A stretch of 64,000 nucleotides of DNA, taken from CBDAUN01 sp965214615. Its GTDB lineage: Bacteria; Pseudomonadota; Gammaproteobacteria; Arenicellales; JAJDZL01. Position 1 is the first letter of the stretch. Every line of letters starts with the position of its first letter. The translations under genes and the position numbers were made by a program. The DNA is taken from the NCBI GenBank assembly GCA_965214615.1, contig OZ243952.1, forward strand, positions 2,852,001 to 2,916,000, read 5' to 3'. The notes under the pieces are model-generated. The model was not told where the DNA came from. It saw only the letters and a list, made by a program, of their open reading frames with translations, and searched no databases. This document shows positions 52,940 through 60,888 of this stretch, one piece after another.

Positions 52940-53821
52940 CTACCTGCGGCGGCTCGTGGACGGCCACGAGAGAGTACCATCAAGCTCTTTGAGAAATGGT
53001 TCGTCGTCTTCGTCCTCATATCTCCGTTCATGCGGCTGTTTCATGCTCTCGTCGAACCAGATGAGTGAGAGGCACTGATTCCATTCCCGCAGCAGAATGG
53101 CTTCTTCCGCCAGCAACGGGCGGTTCTTGATGCCGCCATTGAACCATATATCCGTTGGGAGTTCGTCGTAATCCTCAGTTTTCGATGTTCCCTGAATGAG
53201 GTGGTGCGCCACGCTGCCTTGGGGAACGGGGACGTTGAAGTCGATCCAGCCTTTGAGTTCGTTTAAAAATTTCGAGCGGGAGACATAGCGGATATGCCCG
53301 TCTTCGCTCAGGACGAACGCGCAGGGTTCATGGGCGCTAACGGCATAGCGTGAGCCTGTAGTGGTCAGCGACGCCTTATATCTGCACGCCAGGGTCTTCA
53401 CTGCGTCCAATGAAGTGTCAACGTCGTCGACATCCTTGCTGAACAGGTCATAGGGCAGCAGGCATTCCGCGGCGAACACGTCACAAAGCATCTCTTCCTG
53501 TGGGCGGCGCCCGTATCGCATGAGGTCGCCCGTTGTCAGTTTCGGGCCGTGATGCTGCGAGGGGAGTTCAAGAACGATATGGGCAATCTCGTGTAGGACG
53601 GTAAAGCGCTGCCGCTCTTCCCGGTGATTCCCATTCACGATAATGATGTGCTTGCCTTTGTGCTGGGTCGTCTGGCCGGACTCATCATTGCTCAGGTCGT
53701 GCACAAACTTGATCTTCGCGTTTGCAGCGGCAGCCAGACATTCGAGTTCGACGGGAATCGCCGAAACTCCGGCATTCCGGACAAACTGGCGGGCCTTTAG
53801 AATAGTCTGGAACTCGTTCAT
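52940..53821 (-). CDS. ImmA/IrrE-family metallopeptidase
   Basis: A 293-residue zinc peptidase with HEIAH in RFTVLHEIAHIVLELP (residues about 72-87), the third ligand region EEMLCDVFAAECLLP about 35 residues later, and a C-terminal extension with a GAF-like or binding domain that ends in an acidic tail. The ATG follows the XRE gene stop directly (TGAATG). ImmA/IrrE enzymes cleave their paired repressor upon a stress signal; the CBASS operon starts divergently 560 bases away, suggesting that the pair controls it. Confidence 0.9.
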   Translation of the reverse strand: MNEFQTILKARQFVRNAGVSAIPVELECLAAAANAKIKFVHDLSNDESGQTTQHKGKHIIIVNGNHREERQRFTVLHEIAHIVLELPSQHHGPKLTTGDLMRYGRRPQEEMLCDVFAAECLLPYDLFSKDVDDVDTSLDAVKTLACRYKASLTTTGSRYAVSAHEPCAFVLSEDGHIRYVSRSKFLNELKGWIDFNVPVPQGSVAHHLIQGTSKTEDYDELPTDIWFNGGIKNRPLLAEEAILLREWNQCLSLIWFDESMKQPHERRYEDEDDEPFLKELDGTLSWPSTSRRR

Positions 53822-54205
53822 TCACTCCTCGTCTTCGTCAAACAGCGTAGCCAACCGATCAATATGCCGTCGCCACTCATCCTTCGTTTCCGGTCGTTTT
53901 CCTCGGAAACTCATTTGATGCGCAGGCTCTAGCAGGTCCAGAGGGCGATCTTCATCCTCTATAAAGACATCGACGAGTAGTTCGTTCATCGTTTTTCCGA
54001 CCAGCAGACGCAGGAGGCGTGCCCGCCGTGCGGGTAGCTTCAAGGAACGGACAAACGAATCAGTGACCTGTTCGGAGGGCGCAGTCTTCTCGTCCTTCTC
54101 CAGCCGATGGATATAGGCGTGGTCGACCTCGCAGAGCTTCCCGAACTCACGGAGGCTCAGTTTGCGGTCTTCCCGGAACTTTCTCAGCACATATCCGAAT
54201 GACAT
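53822..54205 (-). CDS. XRE-family helix-turn-helix regulator paired with ImmA
   Basis: A 127-residue protein with an N-terminal XRE domain (VLRKFREDRKLSLREFGKLC, then VDHAYIHRLEKDEKTAPS). ATG 54205 is preferred to ATG 54211 because AAGGGG lies six bases before it. The rest is a helical tail that is acidic at the end, perhaps the target of ImmA cleavage. It is transcribed divergently from the CBASS operon, so autoregulation and CBASS repression from the shared region are likely; that is inference. Confidence 0.88.
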   Translation of the reverse strand: MSFGYVLRKFREDRKLSLREFGKLCEVDHAYIHRLEKDEKTAPSEQVTDSFVRSLKLPARRARLLRLLVGKTMNELLVDVFIEDEDRPLDLLEPAHQMSFRGKRPETKDEWRRHIDRLATLFDEDEE

Positions 54206-54244
54206 CAGCATCCCCTTGACGTTGGGGGAAAAATCACATATAGT

Positions 54245-54262
54245 GTTGTCTGTCTGGACAAC
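54245..54262. promoter_or_regulatory. Candidate operator in the XRE-CBASS divergent region
   Basis: GTTGTC and GACAAC form a six-base inverted repeat around TGTCTG, about 40 bases upstream of the XRE start and 120 bases upstream of the patatin start. TATATG on the minus strand at 54237-54242 could be the XRE -10 box next to it. This is a typical position for an XRE operator; binding has to be shown. Confidence 0.45.
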
Positions 54263-54381
54263 GTTCGCATTGAAACGCTTGAAAATGCTTTTTTATCAAA
54301 GATCATCAATTTTAGATGTCTGTCGTCTATTCAGGCATACACCATAACCAAGGGATCGCTCTTTGACAAGGTAAATCGCGC

Positions 54382-55422
54382 ATGATCAACGTAGAGAAAC
54401 AGCAACCGCCTAAGCGCCGCATCCTGTGCATCGACGGAGGTGGAATTCTGGGAACTTTTCCCGCGGCCTTTCTAGCCGGCCTCGAACAGCATCTCCAGGG
54501 TCGTCCGATCGGATCGTATTTCGACCTGATCGCGGGTACATCCACCGGCGGGATCATAGGCATCGGCCTGGCGATCGGGTTGCCGGCCTCTGAACTTCTT
54601 GATCTCTATGAAAAGCGCGGCCCGGAAATCTTCGGGCAGGGACAAGGACCGGTTGCGGATTTTGTCTTCAGCAAGCTGCGCCTCGGGCGTTGGCCACTTA
54701 TGAACAAATACGGTGTCGCACCGCTGCGGGCCGTCCTGGAAGACGTACTCGGACGCAAACGGATTGGCGATGCAAAGACGCGGTTGCTCATACCGGCATG
54801 GAATCCGGTTGCGCGCTCCGTCTACATTTACAAGACCGCACACCACGCGCGACTTCGCAACGACTACCAATCCCTGGTAGTGGATGCCGCGCTGGCGACA
54901 ACCGCGGCACCAACGTACTTCCCTCACCATGTCACCCAACATGCGGTCGGTCTGACTGATGGTGGCACATGGGCGAACAACCCGACGGCACTGGCCGTCG
55001 TAGAAGCGATCACGATGCTGGGCTGGCCGAGGGAGTCACTTCATGTGCTCAGCCTCGGGAGCCTGGAGGAGACCTACAGCATCCGCAAATGGGCAGGGAT
55101 CGGAACGCTTGGCTCCAGGATCATCAAGCTCGTCATGGACGGGCAGTCGCACGGCGCGATGGGCATCGCCAAGCTGCTTACCGGCCATGAACACGAGCGG
55201 ACGGCTATTCACCGAATCAATCACACCGTCCCTTACAACGCCTACAAGATGGATGACACACGGCTCATCCAGGACCTAAAGGGTCTGGGCTTTTCCTTCG
55301 CACGTGATCGGCAACCGGTTCTCGATCCCGTGTTTTTCAGTCAGCCGGCGGAAGCGTTCGCGCCGGTCTATGTGCTGGACCAAGAGCCGGATATGGTATT
55401 TAGAGAGAGGTTGTCACTATGA
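54382..55422 (+). CDS. capV: CBASS effector: patatin-like phospholipase (CapV)
   Basis: This 346-residue phospholipase is predicted to degrade membrane lipids when activated by a cyclic nucleotide. The oxyanion motif CIDGGGILG is at residues 16-24, the nucleophile GTSTGG near 54-59 and the catalytic Asp in TDGGTWANNP near 193. The C-terminal third is the nucleotide-sensing part in characterised CapV. The next gene overlaps by four bases (ATGA), so the effector and synthase are translationally coupled. AAGGT precedes ATG 54382. Confidence 0.92.
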   Translation: MINVEKQQPPKRRILCIDGGGILGTFPAAFLAGLEQHLQGRPIGSYFDLIAGTSTGGIIGIGLAIGLPASELLDLYEKRGPEIFGQGQGPVADFVFSKLRLGRWPLMNKYGVAPLRAVLEDVLGRKRIGDAKTRLLIPAWNPVARSVYIYKTAHHARLRNDYQSLVVDAALATTAAPTYFPHHVTQHAVGLTDGGTWANNPTALAVVEAITMLGWPRESLHVLSLGSLEETYSIRKWAGIGTLGSRIIKLVMDGQSHGAMGIAKLLTGHEHERTAIHRINHTVPYNAYKMDDTRLIQDLKGLGFSFARDRQPVLDPVFFSQPAEAFAPVYVLDQEPDMVFRERLSL

Positions 55423-56621
55423 CCGTCAATATCACGAAGTATTCGAAGTTTCTGGAGCAGGTCGCCAACGAGATCGACATCCCGCCCAGCAAGTATCAGG
55501 ACGCGGTGGACAGTTATCAGGCGGTCGGCCGCTGGCTTGAAGCGGGGGAATATCTGGGATGCTCCGGCGAACTCAACATCTATCCGCAGGGATCGTTCCG
55601 GCTCGGAACAGTCGTCAGGCCCATCCGCGACGGGATCGAGGCATCCTACGACATCGATCTCGTGTGCGAGATGCCGTTGCGCAAGGATCAGAGTATTCCC
55701 CAGGCAATCAAGTCCATGGTTGGAGATCGACTCCGGCAACATGGAACCTATCGGAAGCTGCTCAACCCTGAAGGACGGCGCTGCTGGACGCTCGAATATG
55801 CCGAGCAGGACGGCGTGGGTTTTCATCTCGACGTTCTGCCCGCTGTACAGGACGAGCGCGGGTCCCTGAGCACTGCGTTGGCGATCACCAACAAGATCGG
55901 CTCCGCCTATTCCTGGTCGACAAGCGACCCGCGCGGCTACGGGGTATGGTTCGACAGAAAGAATCGCACGGCGTTCACTCGTGCGGTCGTAGAACAGAAG
56001 CAGAATATCCAGAGCCGCGCATCCCTGATCTACGCGAGCGTCGACAACGTTCCCGACCAGTTGGTCCGTACGCCGCTTCAACGTTCGATCCAGCTCATTA
56101 AACGACACCGGGACCTGCGCTTCAACCATCACGATCGCATCGACTACGCTCCAATCTCGATCATCATTACCACATTAGCTGCGCAACTTTACCAAAATGA
56201 GGCAGATGTGTATTCCGCTCTTTCCGGGATCGTCGGCAAACTCCAGGCGCACACGGCGCTCTTCGAAGGCAAGGCTATCGATCCTTCCCTGGCAGCGATG
56301 GGCCTGATCCAGAGACGTCCGGACGGCACGTGGTATATCGGCAATCCCGTAAATCCGGCTGAGAACTTTGCAGACCGCTGGCATGAAGACAACCATGCCC
56401 GCGCACGGGCCTTCTTCGCGTGGATGGACGCCCTGCAGAAGGACCTGCTAAACATTCTTGGCAAGACAAACCCGCGCCTGCTCAGAGAGCATCTGGGTGG
56501 AGCCTTGGGCACCGCGGTCGTATCGAAACATCTCAAGATTCTTGTTCCGCCCGCTGCAGTCATTGACACGCCGCCGCGCATTCACATCAACAGCCCCGCG
56601 AAACCGTGGAGGGAGGCGTGA
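55419..56621 (+). CDS. cdn: CBASS CD-NTase (cGAS/DncV-like nucleotidyltransferase)
   Basis: This 400-residue enzyme makes the cyclic oligonucleotide signal. The nucleotidyltransferase active site is intact: GSFRLGTVVRPIRDG (Gly-Ser motif near residue 60-75), then YDIDLVCEMP with the two catalytic Asp residues near 82-84, and the third Asp in GFHLDVLPAVQ near 141. The helical C-terminal half is typical of clade C/D/G enzymes; the clade and product cannot be fixed by eye. It overlaps capV by four bases and the E2-like gene by four bases. Confidence 0.92.
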   Translation: MTVNITKYSKFLEQVANEIDIPPSKYQDAVDSYQAVGRWLEAGEYLGCSGELNIYPQGSFRLGTVVRPIRDGIEASYDIDLVCEMPLRKDQSIPQAIKSMVGDRLRQHGTYRKLLNPEGRRCWTLEYAEQDGVGFHLDVLPAVQDERGSLSTALAITNKIGSAYSWSTSDPRGYGVWFDRKNRTAFTRAVVEQKQNIQSRASLIYASVDNVPDQLVRTPLQRSIQLIKRHRDLRFNHHDRIDYAPISIIITTLAAQLYQNEADVYSALSGIVGKLQAHTALFEGKAIDPSLAAMGLIQRRPDGTWYIGNPVNPAENFADRWHEDNHARARAFFAWMDALQKDLLNILGKTNPRLLREHLGGALGTAVVSKHLKILVPPAAVIDTPPRIHINSPAKPWREA

Positions 56622-57349
56622 GAGAGGACTTGCGGCAGCAGATCATCGAACTGGCAGACGTTCACAAAGGGCTCACAAACATAGTCGAACACGATACCGA
56701 AACAATCGTTTCCGGCACGCTGCCGTTCGAGGCGTCCGCCGACGGGCTGGAAACGATCAGGGAATCATTCGAAATCGAATTGATAATTCCTCACGGCTTT
56801 CCGGATACGCTGCCTCGGGTCAAGGAAATAGGCGGCCGGATCGTGGCCGACTATGAGCATCGCTATCCCGGCGGCACGCTGTGCCTTGCCGTTCCGGTCG
56901 AGCAGCGCCAGGTGTTCTTCAAGCAACCCACGCTGCTCGGATTCGTCAATCGGCTGGTGATTCCGTATCTCTACGGGTACTGCTTCTGGAAGAAGCACGG
57001 GTGTCATCCATTCGACGAAGCGGCGCACGGAGATGAAGGCATTCTGCGTCATTACGTCGATACGCTCTGCCTGTGCGATGACATCGCGGCCCTCGGTGTC
57101 ATATGCTTTCTCTTCGAGCATGGCTATCGTGGCCATCATCAATGTCCATGCGGGAGCGGCATGAGAGTTAGAGCGTGTCACGGCCCCGCGTTGCGTGCCC
57201 TTCATGAGCACCATACGCCGTTGACCCTGCGGAACGACTTCATCGCGATCTTCGAGATATGCTATACGAAGTTTCAGAATGGGGAGCTCTCCTTTTCGCA
57301 ATCGCTCAGGCTGCAACTGGTCCGGCTCCTGGACAGGTTCAAGAACTAG
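56618..57349 (+). CDS. E2-like protein with SEC-C motif (short type II CBASS)
   Basis: This 243-residue protein has a ubiquitin-conjugating-enzyme-like (UBC) fold: IELIIPHGFPDTLPRVKEIG, then YEHRYPGGTLCLAVPVE where the Cys (near residue 89) matches the E2 catalytic position. The C-terminus carries a SEC-C zinc motif CPCGSGMRVRACHG. GTG 56618 is chosen because it overlaps the CD-NTase stop (GTGA) with GGAGG five bases upstream. Operons with an E2 alone, without E1/JAB, are known as short type II CBASS. It probably modifies or primes the CD-NTase. Confidence 0.85.
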   Translation: MREDLRQQIIELADVHKGLTNIVEHDTETIVSGTLPFEASADGLETIRESFEIELIIPHGFPDTLPRVKEIGGRIVADYEHRYPGGTLCLAVPVEQRQVFFKQPTLLGFVNRLVIPYLYGYCFWKKHGCHPFDEAAHGDEGILRHYVDTLCLCDDIAALGVICFLFEHGYRGHHQCPCGSGMRVRACHGPALRALHEHHTPLTLRNDFIAIFEICYTKFQNGELSFSQSLRLQLVRLLDRFKN

Positions 57350-57396
57350 CGTCGTCGCAATGGCATTTGCTTACCTCAATTTGATTGAGTGACGGC

Positions 57397-57657
57397 ATGA
57401 CAAGAAAGATCCAACTCAACAACGAAGAAGTCGCGGAGTTGCTCCTACAAGATCCAGAATCATCCGGTTGTGGCGGCTTTCAATCCTTGCTTGTGAAACT
57501 TCAAAGACAACTAGATCGAAATACAAATGAGTTGGAACTCCACGATAGCGATCTTGAGAGAATTCCAAGGTACGCCTTTGAATATAGAAATGGCGGTTGG
57601 CAATCGCGGCTTATAAAGATTTTCTGTCGCACACTTGGTAGTCAACTAAAGAACTAA
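57397..57657 (+). CDS. Small protein of unknown function downstream of CBASS
   Basis: An 86-residue protein that starts at ATG 57397 (MTRKIQLNNEEVAELLLQDP) with a conserved-looking SSGCGGFQSLLVKLQ block and a C-terminal NGGWQSRLIKIF. It has no membrane segment and no recognised domain. It lies 47 bases after the E2-like gene on the same strand and may be a co-transcribed accessory or an unrelated island gene. Confidence 0.6.
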   Translation: MTRKIQLNNEEVAELLLQDPESSGCGGFQSLLVKLQRQLDRNTNELELHDSDLERIPRYAFEYRNGGWQSRLIKIFCRTLGSQLKN

Positions 57658-57701
57658 CGTCTCAGCAAAGCGAGTTCGATTCATCTAGCCAAAGGACTGT
57701 G

Positions 57702-57827
57702 ATGGGACGATGCTTTGCAATACCAAGTTATTGCAGAAGCTCAGATGACAGTGTAGATATTGCTGAATGTAGTGTACAGACTTCAATCGAAGTTGCAAAA
57801 GAGCGCGGCTTCGAACAAACAAACTAG
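57702..57827 (+). CDS. Possible 41-residue peptide gene
   Basis: ATG 57702 is preceded by AAAGGA six bases upstream and opens a short frame (MGRCFAIPSYCRSSDDSVDI, then EVAKERGFEQTN) ending TAG 57827. The polar, acidic sequence looks protein-like but has no family match by eye. It could be a fragment of a larger lost gene. Confidence 0.35.
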   Translation: MGRCFAIPSYCRSSDDSVDIAECSVQTSIEVAKERGFEQTN

Positions 57828-58008
57828 CGTGAAGCGTTTCACTTGGATGTCTGATTTCGGAGATTGCTGGGAACACGTTCTCCGGACTGGGACAATGAGA
57901 AATTCGAAAGCCGGAGAAGTTTATCCGCAACTGATGTAAGCAAAGGGGCGCTGGCTGGTTGATTCGGGGCCGCTGCTTTTGCCACTGCAAACCCCGCTTT
58001 CGACTGAG
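57828..58008. other. Spacer between island genes and the glycosyltransferase
   Basis: No gene is supported. A minus-strand frame that overlaps the glycosyltransferase end reads Ala-rich (GFAVAKAAAPNQPASAPLLT) and may reflect chance. Confidence 0.3.
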
Positions 58009-58920
58009 CTAATGCAGCTGCCGGAATACTGAGAGCATTTTCGGGACGACGACGTCCGGCGTATAGCACTGCTTGAATTCCTGCAGCGCGCGAACTGCCC
58101 GTTCGTTTGCCGATTGCGGATCTTCAATGACATCGGATATGGCGTTGGCCAAGGATTCCGACGATCCCTTGTCTGCGAATCTTGCCGTCGAGGCATCGAG
58201 CAATTCAAGCGCTCCGTCATTGTTGGTTGTGACAATCGGCGTGCCGGCCGCCATGCCTTCGAGCAAGATGTTGCCGAACGGTTCAATCTTCGACGGAACG
58301 ATCAGCAGGTCCGAGCGCGCGATGAGATCCGGCACATCGTAGCGAAATCCGATGAATTCCACGATTGAGTCCAAGCCGAGTTCGCTTCGCATTTCGAGCA
58401 GACTATTCAATTCGGGTCCGTCTCCTGCGATTGCCAATCTGGTGTCAGGATTGTCGGGTAACAACCGACTCATTGCTTCAAGCAGATGTCTGAACCCTTT
58501 CTTTGAAACGAAACGGCCGGCGGCAAACAGATTGGAGATTCTATTCCTCGAAGTGATGACAGTCGCCGGCCGGATCCTCGAAAATCTCGGAATAACTTCG
58601 GTGAAATTGGGATTGACGAGGTTCTTGTGATAATTGGGATCCGCCATCTTCCGTGTCGAGGGCACGAGTACGTCGACAAACTTGTAGTACTTGTGGTTGA
58701 TTCGGTTTGGCAGGGACGCGACTACTTTGCATTGAGGATGGCGAGTCTTTGCCTTGCCGGAAAAGAATGTTGCTCTTGCTCCGAACGCCATGACGATACA
58801 ACTTTCAGACGATGAGCAGTATTTACCGATCAATCTTGCAATCTGTCTGATTGCAACAGGGTCGTGAAACCCGAACTGATTCTTGATGGCAGCAACTGAG
58901 GTGATTCCGCTTTCGTGCAA
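58009..58920 (-). CDS. Glycosyltransferase family 4 protein, N-terminus incomplete
   Basis: From TTG 58920 the frame gives 303 residues with the GT4 donor-binding fold: AAGRFVSKKGFRHLLEAM, LAIAGDGPELNSLLEM, and the catalytic E-x7-E region EPFGNILLEGMAAGTPIVTT. The same frame is open upstream to 59013 and reads as the GT4 N-terminal sheet (FLDYAIEFTKRHFQVLCIIR), but ends at a TAA before any start codon. About 40 N-terminal residues with the initial Gly-rich loop are missing, so the gene is probably truncated. It likely acted in lipopolysaccharide or capsule assembly. Confidence 0.78.
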   Translation of the reverse strand: MHESGITSVAAIKNQFGFHDPVAIRQIARLIGKYCSSSESCIVMAFGARATFFSGKAKTRHPQCKVVASLPNRINHKYYKFVDVLVPSTRKMADPNYHKNLVNPNFTEVIPRFSRIRPATVITSRNRISNLFAAGRFVSKKGFRHLLEAMSRLLPDNPDTRLAIAGDGPELNSLLEMRSELGLDSIVEFIGFRYDVPDLIARSDLLIVPSKIEPFGNILLEGMAAGTPIVTTNNDGALELLDASTARFADKGSSESLANAISDVIEDPQSANERAVRALQEFKQCYTPDVVVPKMLSVFRQLH

Positions 58921-59003
58921 CAGTCCTTCAGCTTCCGCTCCCTGTCGAATGATGCACAGGACCTGGAAGTGCCTCTTGGTAAATTCGATTGCGTAGTCGA
59001 GGA

Positions 59004-59399
59004 ATGCTGCGGCTTATGTTGCCGTGCAGCGGTGATCACAGCAACTCTGTACAAGGCATTTCGCGGGGCACTGTTGTCAATCCTGACAACGGCACGCGGA
59101 CACCGACATGCCTGACGATTGGAGTCGTCATCTCCGTCGACGACAGTCCTCGTGTAATCATGCGGCCGCCAGAGGCGCCTGGGCGATTTGTTGTGCGTGG
59201 CACTCAAACAAGGAGTTGCCAAGAAGGCGGATACACAGCAGATGCAGAGGTCTTTGGCAGTTCTGTCTGGTTGAACTCGGTCAGACGGGTTTCGCAATCT
59301 CCTATAATCTCAGGTAATTTACCTTTCAGGCTAATGCGGCCGCGAATCGAAATTTCAACAAGGCATCTTCAACTCTCCAGTTGTTTTCGAACAGCGTGA
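59004..59399 (+). CDS. Possible fragment of an extracytoplasmic protein
   Basis: From ATG 59004 the plus frame reads MLRLMLPCSGDHSNSVQG with a lipoprotein-like Cys, followed by a beta-rich stretch (CLTIGVVISVDDSPRVIMRP, then FVVRGTQTRSCQEGGYTADA). Content is protein-like, but the end loses coherence past about 59290 and the family is not recognised. It overlaps the upstream extension of the glycosyltransferase frame, so at most one of them can be intact. Confidence 0.3.
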   Translation: MLRLMLPCSGDHSNSVQGISRGTVVNPDNGTRTPTCLTIGVVISVDDSPRVIMRPPEAPGRFVVRGTQTRSCQEGGYTADAEVFGSSVWLNSVRRVSQSPIISGNLPFRLMRPRIEISTRHLQLSSCFRTA

Positions 59400-59635
59400 A
59401 AGACAGTAGTGAGCCAATGCTACGACCACTGCCGTTAGACAGCAAGACTCGGTTTCCAAGGAGACTGAACAAATAGCCGCAAGCCGAACTCAAACGCTTA
59501 TGTGTTCGGAAAGGAAACTGCCGCGAAGCGGCTTAGTTCAACATAGATCATCGCGAATGTACTGATCAAGTCGAGAAATGGACTTAGAATTTCGCGATCC
59601 AAGTACTGGCACATCAATTCCCACAAACAGCGAAA
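59400..59635. other. Spacer, nothing recognised
   Basis: No gene is seen. A small hairpin with GCCGC/GCGGC arms around 59519-59532 is present without a T-run. Confidence 0.3.
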
Positions 59636-60703
59636 TTGCTCTCCAATTCCCAACATCTGCCGAAATACTATTTTTGGTTGGCTAACAAGCTAATTCAGCC
59701 ATTCCAGCCGAAAGAAATCAATACGCTTGTATTGATCGCCGATCTAGATGCAGAGCCATTGCGATACAAAAGAAAAGTAGACCCTCTGGGGTTTTTCCCG
59801 CCGTTTTGCAGAATCCTGGCACGATACGGGATCGGCTCCAAATTTGTGCATGACATCAAGGGTATAGAACAAGCTGCGCAGCAAAGCAACCACAAGTCGA
59901 TCTTGATCAACTTGGTTGACGAGGACAAGCCGGATATCAGCAAGTATGATTTTCCGAGCGATCTGTCAAAAGAATTTCGAGCGGTGTTCAATTCCTACAG
60001 TGTGGCAAGAATTGTGAGTGACAAAAAGCGTACAAATGAATTCCTGTCAGCGCATGGAATCGCGATGCCCCGATGCAACTCGGCAGGTGCGGATATTTTC
60101 AGCTTGCCGAAGACGGGGTACGGCCACACTGCTGCCGTTGTCGACGACATCGAAAGTGCGGATGCTGACAAATACAATGCCGAATTCATCGACACAAGAG
60201 TTCAGTTTCAAAGCAAGCACTACTATACGTCGCTAAGATTGATGTGTATTGGTCCGGCTGTCCTCAAGATCCTGGTTCAAGCACGTAACTGCGATGAACG
60301 TAATCCTGCGGCGCGTAACCGCAACACCCCTCAAGACCCATCACTTTTGAGACACCTTAACGCTGTACTAGTTGCCGCCAATCTGGATAAGCTGCATTCT
60401 CTTGCCGAAGATCTTGGGCGAGTGCTGGGACCAGGTTTCTACGCACATGACGTTTTAGTCGAAGCCAAGTCCGAAAGAGTTCTCCTCTGCGAAACCGAGT
60501 ATAAGTTCTATCCCAAGCCGTTCATGAAGAAATTCCAAGGCTTAATGGACAATGAAGATCGATTGGTCAGCACCTGCGATCAGGTGAGTTACGCACGGTT
60601 TGCGGCGTCTGTTTTTGTGGAATATTGCGATAGGTTGGAAAATGAAGCGGATATTACGCATCATAGAGTTCCGGAATCGGTTAACGGCGACTCCAACACC
60701 TAA
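59636..60703 (+). CDS. ATP-grasp-like protein of unknown substrate
   Basis: This 355-residue protein starts at TTG 59636; the frame is open for another 16 codons upstream without a better start. Residues 120-290 resemble an ATP-grasp ligase: SDKKRTNEFLSAHGIAMPRC, then AEFIDTRVQFQSKHYYTSLR and RLMCIG, and near the C-terminus SERVLLCETEYKF with the acidic metal-binding position. Related proteins modify sugars or peptides in surface polysaccharide clusters, which fits the adjacent glycosyltransferase. The family match is by pattern only. Confidence 0.55.
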   Translation: MLSNSQHLPKYYFWLANKLIQPFQPKEINTLVLIADLDAEPLRYKRKVDPLGFFPPFCRILARYGIGSKFVHDIKGIEQAAQQSNHKSILINLVDEDKPDISKYDFPSDLSKEFRAVFNSYSVARIVSDKKRTNEFLSAHGIAMPRCNSAGADIFSLPKTGYGHTAAVVDDIESADADKYNAEFIDTRVQFQSKHYYTSLRLMCIGPAVLKILVQARNCDERNPAARNRNTPQDPSLLRHLNAVLVAANLDKLHSLAEDLGRVLGPGFYAHDVLVEAKSERVLLCETEYKFYPKPFMKKFQGLMDNEDRLVSTCDQVSYARFAASVFVEYCDRLENEADITHHRVPESVNGDSNT

Positions 60704-60888
60704 ACCAGCGGAGTTGGAACCAAAGAATTGAACGTTTCATTCGGCACAATATGGCATATTGCCATTCACAGATGAGTTAAACCACCGAGCCGGAAAGCCG
60801 AGAATTGATCTTAAGTCGAAGCCGAGTTTCAAAGATGGCTCTTAATCAGTTAGAGTGGAATTGACGAAGAGCCCAAGTCCAGGATCGC

